From the NCBI RefSeq assembly GCF_000015245.1, contig NC_008700.1:2672001-2736000 (forward strand): a stretch of 64,000 bases of DNA, given 5' to 3'. The notes under the pieces were generated by a model, which saw only the letters and a list, made by a program, of their open reading frames with translations, was not told where the DNA came from and ran no database searches. The DNA comes from Shewanella amazonensis SB2B. GTDB lineage: Bacteria; Pseudomonadota; Gammaproteobacteria; Enterobacterales; Shewanellaceae. Shown piece after piece: positions 27,039-34,733 of the stretch. Position 1 is the stretch's first letter, and every line of letters begins with the position of its first letter. The position numbers and the translations under genes are program-made.

Positions 27039-28055
27039 TCAGTGATAGTAGTTTAGATACCAGTCGGCAAAGGCTTTTACCCCCTGCTCTATCCCCACCT
27101 TGGGGCGCACGCCCGTGATGGCAAACAAATCTTCTGTATCCGCCCAGGTGGCTTTTACATCGCCGTCCTGCATCGGTAAAAACTGCTTGATGGCCTTACG
27201 GCCAAGGGCATTTTCGAGGGTTTCGATAAAGTGCATCAGAGATACCGGGCTGCCGTGGCCGATATTCAGTACCCGGTAAGGCGCTGAGCTTTCACTGCTG
27301 GAGCCACTTTCTACCGACCACTGAGACGATGTGCTTGGCGGCAGCGGCAGCACGCCTATTACGCCCTCAATGATATCGTCGATAAAGGTAAAGTCGCGGC
27401 TCATATCGCCTTGATTAAACACCTTGATGGGCTCACCTGCCATAATCGCCCTGGCAAACAACATGGGCGCCATATCCGGTCGGCCCCAAGGTCCATAAAC
27501 GGTAAAAAACCGCAGCCCCGTGCAGGGCACGCCATAAAGGTGGGCATAACTGTGTGACATCAACTCATTGGCCTTTTTAGTGGCCGCATAGAGGGAAACG
27601 GGGTGATCTACCGAGTCACTGGTGGCGAAGGGCAGCTTTTTGTTAAGCCCGTACACTGAGCTTGAGGACGCATACACCAGATGCTTTACGCCGGTTTGGC
27701 GACACCCTTCAAGAATATTGAGATGCCCCACCAAATTGGCATCGGCATAAGCATGGGGATTGTCGATGGAGTAACGAACCCCCGCCTGAGCACCAAGATG
27801 CAGCACCCAATCGGGCTTTATGGTCGAAAAAAGCGTTGCAATCGCCCCGCGGTCGGCAAGCTCCATTCGCTGAAATTGAAAGTGGGGATGAGATGCGAGA
27901 GCAGCCAACCTCGCCTGCTTCAAAGAGACATCGTAGTAATCGTTAAGATTATCGATGCCATGAACCTGATGTCCCTGCGAAAGCAGCCTTTTGCATGCGG
28001 CAGCGCCAATAAATCCGGCGGCGCCTGTGACCAATATTTTCATGGATTGGCTCAC
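27039..28055 (-). CDS. UDP-glucuronate 4-epimerase-like NAD-dependent epimerase
   Basis: SDR-family sugar-nucleotide epimerase of 338 residues, most like UDP-glucuronate 4-epimerases. The G-A-A-G-F-I-G motif, the S-S-S-S-V-Y-G serine and catalytic Y-A-A-T-K are present. GTG at 28055 is chosen because AAGGAG lies 6 bp before it; the in-frame ATG at 28043 has no ribosome site. It starts 28 bp after the UDP-glucose dehydrogenase gene, whose product UDP-glucuronate would be its substrate, giving UDP-galacturonate for the surface polysaccharide. Confidence 0.88.
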   Translation of the reverse strand: MSQSMKILVTGAAGFIGAAACKRLLSQGHQVHGIDNLNDYYDVSLKQARLAALASHPHFQFQRMELADRGAIATLFSTIKPDWVLHLGAQAGVRYSIDNPHAYADANLVGHLNILEGCRQTGVKHLVYASSSSVYGLNKKLPFATSDSVDHPVSLYAATKKANELMSHSYAHLYGVPCTGLRFFTVYGPWGRPDMAPMLFARAIMAGEPIKVFNQGDMSRDFTFIDDIIEGVIGVLPLPPSTSSQWSVESGSSSESSAPYRVLNIGHGSPVSLMHFIETLENALGRKAIKQFLPMQDGDVKATWADTEDLFAITGVRPKVGIEQGVKAFADWYLNYYH

Positions 28056-28083
28056 TTAATTCTCCTTACACTGCCATAAGTCA

Positions 28084-29442
28084 TCAGAGTACCTTGCGCA
28101 CATCAGGATGCTTTACCGAGCGACCACGGCCAATACCGTAATAGGCAATGCCTTTGGCCTCAAGCCTTGCCGGGTCGTACAGGTTTCGGCCATCAAAAAT
28201 CACCGGCTGCTTCAAAAGGCGCTTGATTTCATTAAAGTCCGGCGCCCTGAAACTCGACCACTCGGTGCACACGATAAGACCATCGGCGCCACTTAGCGCC
28301 GCTTCCTTGGTACCAAGCAGCTTAAGCTCGTCGCGCACACCGTAAATGCGCTGTGCTTCGGCCATGGCCTCGGGGTCAAATGCCTGCACTGTGCCGCCTG
28401 CAGCGATAATCGCTTCGATGACCACCCGGCTTGGCGCCTCACGCATATCATCGGTTTGGGGTTTAAACGACAGGCCCCAGAGCGCAAACACCAGCCCGGA
28501 CAAATCATCGCCAAAGTGTTGTTTCACCAGCTCAGGTAAGCGCTGCTTTTGCTTGAGATTAACCGCTTCCACTGACTTGAGCACCCGAGCGTCAACACCA
28601 ATTTTTTCAGAGGTTTTCACCAGAGCTTTAACGTCTTTCGGGAAACAGGAGCCCCCATAACCACAGCCGGGGTAGATAAACTGATAACCGATGCGCGGAT
28701 CGGAGCCAATCCCCTTACGCACCATTTCAATATCGGCGCCAAGGTGTTCGGCGATATTCGCCATCTCATTCATGAAAGAAATTTTGGTGGCCAGCATGCA
28801 GTTGGCCGCATACTTGGTCAGTTCGGCGCTGCGCACATCCATAAAGATCATGCGGTCGTGATTGCGGTTAAAGGGCGCGTAAAGCTCCCGCATCACGTCC
28901 TGGGCGTCCTGCGAATCGCTACCAACAATAATGCGATCAGGGCGGCGGCAGTCATCAAGGGCAGCCCCTTCTTTGAGAAACTCAGGGTTAGACACCACAT
29001 CAACACAGATATTCAAATCCCGTGAGGCCAATTCAGCCGCTATGGTGTCCCTCACCTTATCGGCCGTGCCCACGGGCACAGTGCTTTTATTGACCACAAT
29101 TTTGGGGTCAAACATGTGCAGCCCAATGTCTCTTGCCACCGCCAGCACGTGGGCCAGGTCAGCGCTGCCGTCTTCATCAGGGGGCGTCCCCACGGCGATA
29201 AAAAGCACCTCACCATGGGCAACGCCGGCAATGGGATCCGTAGAAAATGACAAACGTTTATGGGCAGTTTGTTCCTTTACCAGGGCTTCGAGACCTGGCT
29301 CATAAATCGGGATCTGACCTTTATCGAGGCGCTCAATCTTAGCGGCGTCTATGTCTATACACAAGACATCGTGTCCCACTTCCGCAAGCACTGCGCCCTG
29401 TACCAAACCAACGTAACCTACACCAAACACTGTGACTTTCAT
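28084..29442 (-). CDS. ugd: UDP-glucose 6-dehydrogenase
   Basis: Oxidises UDP-glucose to UDP-glucuronate with two NAD; 452 residues. The N-terminal Rossmann motif G-V-G-Y-V-G-L (residues 7-13), the catalytic cysteine segment G-Y-G-G-S-C-F-P-K-D and the C-terminal UDP-binding domain are intact. It belongs to the TuaD/Ugd branch rather than the UDP-GlcNAc dehydrogenases, which are represented by a separate gene at 51235-52512. With galU upstream at 15 kb it links central UDP-glucose to acidic polysaccharide. Confidence 0.93.
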   Translation of the reverse strand: MKVTVFGVGYVGLVQGAVLAEVGHDVLCIDIDAAKIERLDKGQIPIYEPGLEALVKEQTAHKRLSFSTDPIAGVAHGEVLFIAVGTPPDEDGSADLAHVLAVARDIGLHMFDPKIVVNKSTVPVGTADKVRDTIAAELASRDLNICVDVVSNPEFLKEGAALDDCRRPDRIIVGSDSQDAQDVMRELYAPFNRNHDRMIFMDVRSAELTKYAANCMLATKISFMNEMANIAEHLGADIEMVRKGIGSDPRIGYQFIYPGCGYGGSCFPKDVKALVKTSEKIGVDARVLKSVEAVNLKQKQRLPELVKQHFGDDLSGLVFALWGLSFKPQTDDMREAPSRVVIEAIIAAGGTVQAFDPEAMAEAQRIYGVRDELKLLGTKEAALSGADGLIVCTEWSSFRAPDFNEIKRLLKQPVIFDGRNLYDPARLEAKGIAYYGIGRGRSVKHPDVRKVL

Positions 29443-29548
29443 CGGTGTCCCCGTTTCTCCACATTATGTTTAAGCATGCCATACGTTTTGTCGCAAGCAT
29501 ATGACAGAACGCATAAAAAATGCGCAGCGGGTATTGCACAGCGACAAA

Positions 29549-30079
29549 CTAACGAGGTGTAAAAAGCGGCGCCATGGCGTCTTTGGCTGAAAGTAAAGGT
29601 AGCCCTTCAATAGGCCATTGAATTGCGAGGGATGGGTCATCCCACCGAATACTGCGCTCGTCCTCGGGATGATAAAAGTCGCTGCATTTGTAACTGACGA
29701 TGGCACTTTCTGACAGCACATAAAAACCGTGGGCAAAACCTTTGGGGATAAAGAGTTGCCTGTGATTTTCTGCAGAGAGCGTTTCCCCCACCCATTTGCC
29801 ATAGGTGGGCGATTCGGGACGAATATCGACGGCCACATCAAATATAGTGCCCGACAGCACTGAAATAAGCTTGTCCTGCGGATGCGCTTCCTGCCAGTGC
29901 AACCCCCTTAAGGTGCCCCTTTTGGACAAGGATTGATTGTCCTGCACAAAGGTGACCGGCGCGACCAGCTCGGCAAATCGCTGCTGCTGCCAGCTTTCGA
30001 AAAAGTATCCCCGTTCATCCTCAAATACACTGGGGATAATAAGTTTTACTTCATTGATTGCAGTGGTTAACACCTGCAT
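29549..30079 (-). CDS. rmlC: dTDP-4-dehydrorhamnose 3,5-epimerase RmlC
   Basis: Cupin-fold epimerase of 176 residues, third enzyme of dTDP-L-rhamnose synthesis. Diagnostic segments are F-E-D-E-R-G-Y-F-F-E-S, the catalytic histidine in L-R-G-L-H-W-Q and G-F-A-H-G-F. ATG at 30079 follows AGGAG at 6-7 bp; an ATG five codons earlier overlaps this site. The canonical rml order is broken by a 259-bp inverted-repeat element between it and rmlD. Confidence 0.94.
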   Translation of the reverse strand: MQVLTTAINEVKLIIPSVFEDERGYFFESWQQQRFAELVAPVTFVQDNQSLSKRGTLRGLHWQEAHPQDKLISVLSGTIFDVAVDIRPESPTYGKWVGETLSAENHRQLFIPKGFAHGFYVLSESAIVSYKCSDFYHPEDERSIRWDDPSLAIQWPIEGLPLLSAKDAMAPLFTPR

Positions 30080-30108
30080 AAGTGGCTCCTGCAATGTAAA
30101 AAGATAGG

Positions 30109-30367
30109 GGCTGTTGACGTTTCACGGTTATTTTTGCAGTAATTTGGCTGGTGTTTTTGCAAGGCAAAGTCCGTGCTGTGTAGTGACTCTACATAAACGG
30201 ACGCTAACGTAGCAGAAACATCAGCCAAATGCTGCCCGAAGGGTTCGCCTGGCAAGCCTTGCTCTTTGTCACTCGTCACTTGAGTAGAATAACTACACAT
30301 CATTCCTCGTTTCGTGAGCACAGGCTCGCCAGAGCGAACAAAATTTAATCTCGAAGTGTCAACAGCC
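30109..30367. mobile_element. MITE-like element with two long hairpins
   Basis: A 259-bp non-coding element bounded by 10-bp perfect terminal inverted repeats (GGCTGTTGAC / GTCAACAGCC). Inside are two nested hairpins. The first (about 30136-30235) pairs AATTTGGCTGGTGTTTTTGC with GCAGAAACATCAGCCAAAT, then GTCCGT with ACGGAC and TGTAG with CTACA. The second (about 30246-30339) pairs GTTCGC..CTGGC..AGCC with GGCT..GCCAG..GCGAAC. No transposase is present. It ends 1 bp before the rmlD stop codon. No clear target duplication was seen. Confidence 0.7.
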
Positions 30368-30368
30368 T

Positions 30369-31277
30369 CTAACAACCAGGGTTTGTAACTGAGGTCACGG
30401 CCCTGGCCTTGGCTTTCAGAATGTTAACTAACTCACTCTGCCAGTCTGCGGCAGCAACCCCATATAATGCTTTGATTTTACTGCCATCAAGCCTCGAGTT
30501 TGCAGGCCTCTGCGCAGGGGAGCCGAACTCACTGGCGCTGATAGATGTTATTGTTGGTAGTTGGTGGATGACGCAAAGCCTGTATGCCTCAGTCAAAATG
30601 CTCCTGGCAAACTCGTACCAACTGACAAAGGGTTGGCCGGAAAAGTGATAGACGCCCCAAGGGCCATTTCTCTCCACCGATTGCCTGGCAAGTTGCCAAA
30701 TCGCCCGGGCCAGTTCAGATGCGGGCGTCGGTCCCCCAACTTGGTCTGCCACAACCCGTAGCTCTGACCTGGATGCCGCCAAACGCAGCATGGTATTGAC
30801 GAAGTTGTTACTGTCAGCATCAAAAATCCAGGATGTTCTGACGATAAGATGCTTGGCACAGTTGGCGACTATGGTTTGCTCTCCCAACCACTTGGAATGT
30901 CCATACACAGACAAAGGGGCTGGCGAGTCTTCTTCGTTGTATGGACGGTCGAGGAGACCATCAAACACATAATCGGTAGAGAGATGTAGCAGGACGGCGT
31001 CAGCCGCTGCTGCTGCCTTGGCGAGATGCTCGCAAGCCCCGCTATTGATTCGCGTACACAGTGCTGTCTCTGCTTCAGCCTTATCCACAGCAGTATACGC
31101 CGCGCAGTTGATGACCAATTGCGGCTTATGAAATAACACATAATCAGTGATGGATTCAGGTTGCAAATAATCCACTTCGCTTCTGCCTGGGACCAGTAAC
31201 TTGTAACCTGCAGGCTTGAAGGCCAGCAACGCTCTGCCGACCTGGCCGCTGGAGCCCAGCAACAACACTCTCATCAC
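30369..31277 (-). CDS. rmlD: dTDP-4-dehydrorhamnose reductase RmlD
   Basis: NADPH-dependent reductase of 302 residues that finishes dTDP-L-rhamnose. The G-S-S-G-Q-V-G-R motif, S-T-D-Y-V-F-D-G and catalytic Y-G-H-S-K-W are present. ATG at 31277 or the next ATG is possible. The stop codon is flush with the end of a MITE-like element, so its last few residues may have been altered by insertion. A hairpin mosaic array fills the 467-bp gap to rmlA upstream. Confidence 0.94.
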   Translation of the reverse strand: MMRVLLLGSSGQVGRALLAFKPAGYKLLVPGRSEVDYLQPESITDYVLFHKPQLVINCAAYTAVDKAEAETALCTRINSGACEHLAKAAAAADAVLLHLSTDYVFDGLLDRPYNEEDSPAPLSVYGHSKWLGEQTIVANCAKHLIVRTSWIFDADSNNFVNTMLRLAASRSELRVVADQVGGPTPASELARAIWQLARQSVERNGPWGVYHFSGQPFVSWYEFARSILTEAYRLCVIHQLPTITSISASEFGSPAQRPANSRLDGSKIKALYGVAAADWQSELVNILKAKARAVTSVTNPGC

Positions 31278-31301
31278 ACCATCACCTTGATTGTAAGAAA
31301 A

Positions 31302-31757
31302 CAGAGCGGGCTAAAGCTCTGCCAGAAAAAACAGAGCGCTTCGCTTCGCTTCTAGATTCTAGATTCCAAGTTCCAGGAAAACGGAACGCTTCGCTTACAG
31401 AAAACCGAACATTCGCAGGCTCACTACCGAACGCTGCGCTACTAGAAAGCAGAAAAAGCAGAGCGCTTCGCTTCTAGATTCTAGAAGCCCGCTTTGCGGG
31501 CGCTCTGTAGCTGCGAAGCAGCGTTCGGTAGGCCGAAGGCCTTGCTGTAGCCACGAAGCAGCGTTCCGTAGCTCGCCTCGCGAGCGTTCTAGCAGCAGCG
31601 ATTTTTGCTGCGTCCTAGAGACACGAAGTGTCGTCCTAGAAGCCCGCTACTCGGGCGCTCTGTAGCTGCGAAGCAGCGTTCTGTAGGCCGAAGGCCCTTC
31701 TGTCGCCACAAAGTGGCTTTCTAGAAGCTGGCTTCGCCTCCGCCCTAAAGCGAAGCG
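31302..31757. repeat. Mosaic hairpin array between rmlA and rmlD
   Basis: About 18 consecutive short palindromic modules of 18-25 bp, each typically TAG + stem + GAA or TTT-type loop + stem + G(T/C)(T/C)C. Examples are GCCCGCTTTGCGGGC, GCTGCGAAGCAGC (twice), GGCCGAAGGCC (twice), GCTCGCCTCGCGAGC, GCAGCGATTTTTGCTGC and GACACGAAGTGTC. The left part also has CTAGATT units. Bases 31370-31433 are identical to 34323-34386 in the next array. The end supplies the TAG stop of rmlA. Confidence 0.88.
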
Positions 31758-32662
31758 TCCCAGACCAGCTGCCGTAAATAATCCCCATACCCACTCTGAC
31801 TAAGCGCCTTTGCGTGCTGCAACAAGGTCTCTGTCGATATCCAACCGTTGCGGTATGCAATTTCCTCCAAGCAGGCAATTTTCAGCCCCTGACGCTTCTC
31901 TATGGTTTGCACAAAATGCCCGGCTTCCATTAGAGCATCGTGGGTCCCCGTGTCCAACCAGGCAAAGCCGCGACCAAGCACACTGACCTGCAACTGGTTG
32001 GCTGCGAGATAGGCATTATTGATGTCGGTAATTTCAAGCTCTCCGCGTGCCGAGGGCCTAAGGCTTTTTGCAAACTCAATGACCTGGTTATCGTAAAAAT
32101 ACAAGCCGGTGACAGCGTAATGGGACTTGGGCTCGCGAGGCTTTTCTTCAATGCTGACAGCACGGCCTGTGTTATCAAACTCCACCACGCCAAATCGCTC
32201 GGGGTTCGTGACATGGTAGGCAAAAACCGTAGCGCCAAGGGAGCAATCCGCGGCCTGCTGCAGCTGCCGGGAAAAGCTTTGGCCGTAGAAAATATTGTCA
32301 CCCAGGATGAGGGCAACCTTGTCATTACCGATAAAGTCTTCACCGATTAAAAACGCCTGGGCTATCCCTTCGGGTTTGGATTGAACTGCATAACTGATGC
32401 GAATGCCAAGGCCACTGCCATCACCGAGCAAAGATTGGAAACCTGCAAGGTCACTTGCCGTGGATATCAGCAGGATGTCGCGAATGCCGGCAAGCATAAG
32501 CACCGACAGTGGATAGTACACCATGGGTTTGTCGTACACGGGCAACAACTGCTTGGATACGCCGCGGGTAATAGGATAAAGCCTGCTACCGGTACCGCCC
32601 GCCAGGATAATGCCTTTGGTCTTTTGAGTGTTAAATGCTGAATGCTGAATGTTAAGTGACAT
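31745..32662 (-). CDS. rmlA: Glucose-1-phosphate thymidylyltransferase RmlA
   Basis: Makes dTDP-glucose; 305 residues. The nucleotidyltransferase signature G-I-I-L-A-G-G-T-G-S-R-L-Y-P begins at residue 17, whereas RmlA normally starts at the equivalent of residue 16. The extra 15 residues (M-S-L-N-I-Q-H-S-A-F-N-T-Q-K-T) are read from a CATTCAG-type tandem repeat, and no other ATG is available, so the repeat provides the start codon. It begins 4 bp after the stop of the four-helix-bundle gene, implying coupling. The TAG stop lies at the edge of a hairpin array. Confidence 0.93.
   Translation of the reverse strand: MSLNIQHSAFNTQKTKGIILAGGTGSRLYPITRGVSKQLLPVYDKPMVYYPLSVLMLAGIRDILLISTASDLAGFQSLLGDGSGLGIRISYAVQSKPEGIAQAFLIGEDFIGNDKVALILGDNIFYGQSFSRQLQQAADCSLGATVFAYHVTNPERFGVVEFDNTGRAVSIEEKPREPKSHYAVTGLYFYDNQVIEFAKSLRPSARGELEITDINNAYLAANQLQVSVLGRGFAWLDTGTHDALMEAGHFVQTIEKRQGLKIACLEEIAYRNGWISTETLLQHAKALSQSGYGDYLRQLVWDASL
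32632..32660. repeat. Short AATGCTG heptamer repeat forming the start of rmlA
   Basis: About three to four diverged copies of a 7-bp unit (AATGCTG, AATGCTG, AATGTTA). On the coding strand they give the ATG region and first residues of RmlA. The unit is related to, and inverted relative to, the CCATTCA repeat at 33061. Confidence 0.75.
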
Positions 32663-32666
32663 GACT

Positions 32667-33032
32667 TTACTTAGTTTGATTCTGCTGAGCAGATTTTACG
32701 ATAGCAACAATGAGCTTGATTAGCTCTTCACTTTGTTCCAACAGCGACAGAACATGGGAATCATTGCTATTCAGGTAATCTGTTTCACACAACAGCAATA
32801 GCCAATAGTGAGTCTCTCTGGCTTCCTTGCTCGCTATCGCCATTTTCGCAATAAAATCAGCATGGCTTTGAGCGGATTGGGCTTCATTCACATTGGCCCC
32901 AATCGAAGTCCCCGATCTGAGTAACTGCTTTGAGAGCACGAATTCTTTTTTATTTTTCACTAAGTGCTGGCTGAGCTTCACTATCCTAACAGCAAATTGA
33001 AACGACTTATAAAGCACGGCGTTACCAGGCAT
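32667..33032 (-). CDS. Four-helix-bundle protein (S23 / Avd-like), copy 1
   Basis: All-helical protein of 121 residues of the family first seen in 23S rRNA intervening sequences and also as the Avd accessory protein of diversity-generating retroelements. The family signature L-L-R-S-G-T-S-I-G-A-N-V-N-E-A is at residues 37-51. No rRNA or reverse transcriptase is nearby. It lies between rmlB and rmlA in the same direction, is not part of rhamnose synthesis, and is flanked by heptamer repeats on both sides. Function of stand-alone members is unknown; nucleic-acid binding has been suggested for the family. Confidence 0.88.
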   Translation of the reverse strand: MPGNAVLYKSFQFAVRIVKLSQHLVKNKKEFVLSKQLLRSGTSIGANVNEAQSAQSHADFIAKMAIASKEARETHYWLLLLCETDYLNSNDSHVLSLLEQSEELIKLIVAIVKSAQQNQTK

Positions 33033-33060
33033 CAGCGTTACTCCATAAGTTCACAATTAA

Positions 33061-33102
33061 CCATTCACCATTCACCATTCACCATTCACCATTCACCATT
33101 CA
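33061..33102. repeat. CCATTCA heptamer array (6 perfect copies) at the end of rmlB
   Basis: Six perfect tandem copies of a 7-bp unit. On the rmlB strand the unit reads TGAATGG and supplies the last residues (L-N-G-E-W) and the TGA stop of RmlB. It also forms the 5' flank of the four-helix-bundle gene. Confidence 0.95.
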
Positions 33103-34219
33103 GAACATACCACTCAACCGTTTTACGCAGACCGGATTCAAAGGTCTCCTGCGGTTTCCAGCCAAGCTGCTCGGTAATTTTGCTGGCATCAATGGCGTAG
33201 CGCACATCATGGCCGGGTCTGTCGGCCACGAAAGTGATGAGACTCTCGTAATGTAGAGTATTGGGGGATGCATGATGAGGATTGAGCTCCTGTGTGCGTT
33301 CATGCAACGGAGCCAACTCATCGAGGATCGCACAAATGCTTTTAACCACCTCGAGATTTTGACGCTCGCTATTGCCGCCGATGTTATATGTCTCGCCTAC
33401 CCGCCCACGGGTCATTACGGCCAGCAGTGCCCGTGCGTGGTCCTCCACATAAAGCCAATCGCGGCTTTGGTTTCCTTGGCCATACACGGGTAACGCCTTT
33501 CCCGCCAGTGCATTTTGAATAGTCAGCGGAATGAGTTTTTCCGGGTATTGAAATGGCCCATAGTTATTGGAGCAGTTGCTGACAACGATTGGCAAACCAT
33601 AAGTCCGGTGCCATGCCCTAACCAGATGATCGCTTGAGGCCTTGGAGGCGGAATAAGGTGATGACGGCGCATAAGCACTGCTTTCGGTAAATGGCGCGGC
33701 TGTTTTTAACGTTGAATCATGAATGCTCAATGGTGAACTTGCACCATCAGTGTTCAATTCAGCATTCTCAACCAAACATTCAGCATTAACCTGGTCAGCC
33801 AGATCCCCAAATACTTCGTCGGTCGAAACATGATGAAATCGAAATGCGTTTTTACGCATGTCGTCGAGCTGCCGCCAATATTCACGGGCAACTTCCAACA
33901 AGGTGTAAGTGCCCACTATGTTGGTTTGGATAAAGGCATCCGCACCTGTTATAGAGCGATCGACATGGGTTTCCGCAGCTAGATGCATCACCACATCGGG
34001 CTGATGGCGAGCAAAAACCGCCCCAAGTGCCTGCCTGTCACAGATGTCGACACGCTCAAGCGCGTATCTGGCGCTTTCTGCTGCCTCAGCGACAGATAAC
34101 AGATTTGCCGCATAAGTTAGCTTGTCGACATTCACCACGCTGTGTTCAGTGTGACTGATTAAATGTCTGATTACCGCCGAACCGATAAAGCCGCAGCCAC
34201 CTGTAACAAGAATCTTCAT
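33086..34219 (-). CDS. rmlB: dTDP-glucose 4,6-dehydratase RmlB with an internal repeat-derived insertion
   Basis: Second enzyme of dTDP-rhamnose synthesis; 377 residues from ATG at 34219. NAD motif G-G-C-G-F-I-G, catalytic T-D-E at 133-135 and Y-S-A-S-K (Tyr189, Lys193) are intact. Compared with usual RmlB, which reads from V-F-G-D-L directly into F-T-E-x-x-x-Y-A-P-S-S-P-Y, there is an extra segment of roughly 30 residues at about 142-175. Its DNA (33695-33796) contains the CATTCAG/GAATGCT words of the nearby heptamer repeats. The stop codon is also inside the CCATTCA array. The insertion is near the active site entrance, so activity is not guaranteed. Confidence 0.92.
   Translation of the reverse strand: MKILVTGGCGFIGSAVIRHLISHTEHSVVNVDKLTYAANLLSVAEAAESARYALERVDICDRQALGAVFARHQPDVVMHLAAETHVDRSITGADAFIQTNIVGTYTLLEVAREYWRQLDDMRKNAFRFHHVSTDEVFGDLADQVNAECLVENAELNTDGASSPLSIHDSTLKTAAPFTESSAYAPSSPYSASKASSDHLVRAWHRTYGLPIVVSNCSNNYGPFQYPEKLIPLTIQNALAGKALPVYGQGNQSRDWLYVEDHARALLAVMTRGRVGETYNIGGNSERQNLEVVKSICAILDELAPLHERTQELNPHHASPNTLHYESLITFVADRPGHDVRYAIDASKITEQLGWKPQETFESGLRKTVEWYVLNGEW
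33695..33796. repeat. Heptamer-like repeat DNA inside rmlB
   Basis: This part of rmlB contains GAATGCT, AATGGTGAA, CACCATCA, CAGCATTC and CATTCAGCATT, the same words as the repeats at 33061 and 32636. GAATGCT..TGGTG can pair with CACCA..AGCATTC. The frame stays open through it. Confidence 0.6.
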
Positions 34220-34235
34220 GGACAACCTCAATAAA

Positions 34236-34642
34236 GCAGAGCGGGCTAAAGCCCTGCCAGAAAAAGCAAAGCGCTTGGGCTTCTAGAGCGTCGCTGCGCG
34301 ACTGCCAGGATCTAGGTTCTAGGTTCCAGGAAAACGGAACGCTTCGCTTACAGAAAACCGAACATTCGCAGGCTCACTACCGAACGTTTCGCTTCCAGAA
34401 GCCCCCTTCGCGGGCGCTCTGTAGCCGCTTGCGGCGTTCCGTAGGCCAAAGGCCGTTCTAGAAGCCCGTTTTGCGGGCGCCCTAGCAGCAGCGATTTTTG
34501 CTGCGTCCTAGAGACAAGAAGTGGCGTCCTAGAAGCTGGCACCGCCAGCGCTCTGTAGCCGCTTGCGGCGTTCTGTAGGCCGAAGGCCGTTCTGTAAGCT
34601 CGCCTCGCGAGCGTTCTAGCAGAAGCGTTTACGCTGCGCCCT
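34236..34642. repeat. Mosaic hairpin array between glmM and rmlB
   Basis: About 17 palindromic modules in an order parallel to the array at 31302-31757, with point differences. Both start with a GAGCGGGCTAAAGC module, share a 64-bp identical stretch (34323-34386 equals 31370-31433), and then carry the GCCCGC, GGCC, GCAGC-loop-GCTGC, GACA and GCTCGC modules. It lies just upstream of rmlB's start and downstream of the glmM terminator. Confidence 0.88.
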
Positions 34643-34679
34643 TAAGCCCAGCTAATAACTTTGCCCAGCCAAAATACAA

Positions 34680-34711
34680 AAAAGCCAGCAAGTTTACCCT
34701 GCTGGCTTTAA
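34680..34711 (-). terminator. Rho-independent terminator after glmM
   Basis: The stem AAAGCCAGCA / TGCTGGCTTT with a loop of about 11 bases is followed on the minus strand by TTTTTT. It ends the leftward polysaccharide transcript containing glmM before the hairpin array and the rml genes. Confidence 0.88.
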
Positions 34712-34733
34712 GTGTGGCAAATAGGTCCAGGGC

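Noticed and set aside
30067..30375. A 102-codon open frame between rmlC and rmlD
   Set aside because: It is covered almost entirely by the inverted-repeat element, has no recognisable domain and overlaps the rmlC start and rmlD stop.
31302..31757. Hairpin modules as ordinary Rho-independent terminators
   Set aside because: They come in long series, lack T tracts after the stems, and true terminators with T runs are present separately (34680-34711, 61178-61214).
32667..33032. Four-helix-bundle genes as part of a 23S rRNA intervening sequence or a diversity-generating retroelement
   Set aside because: No rRNA sequence, reverse transcriptase or template/variable repeat pair is visible near either copy.
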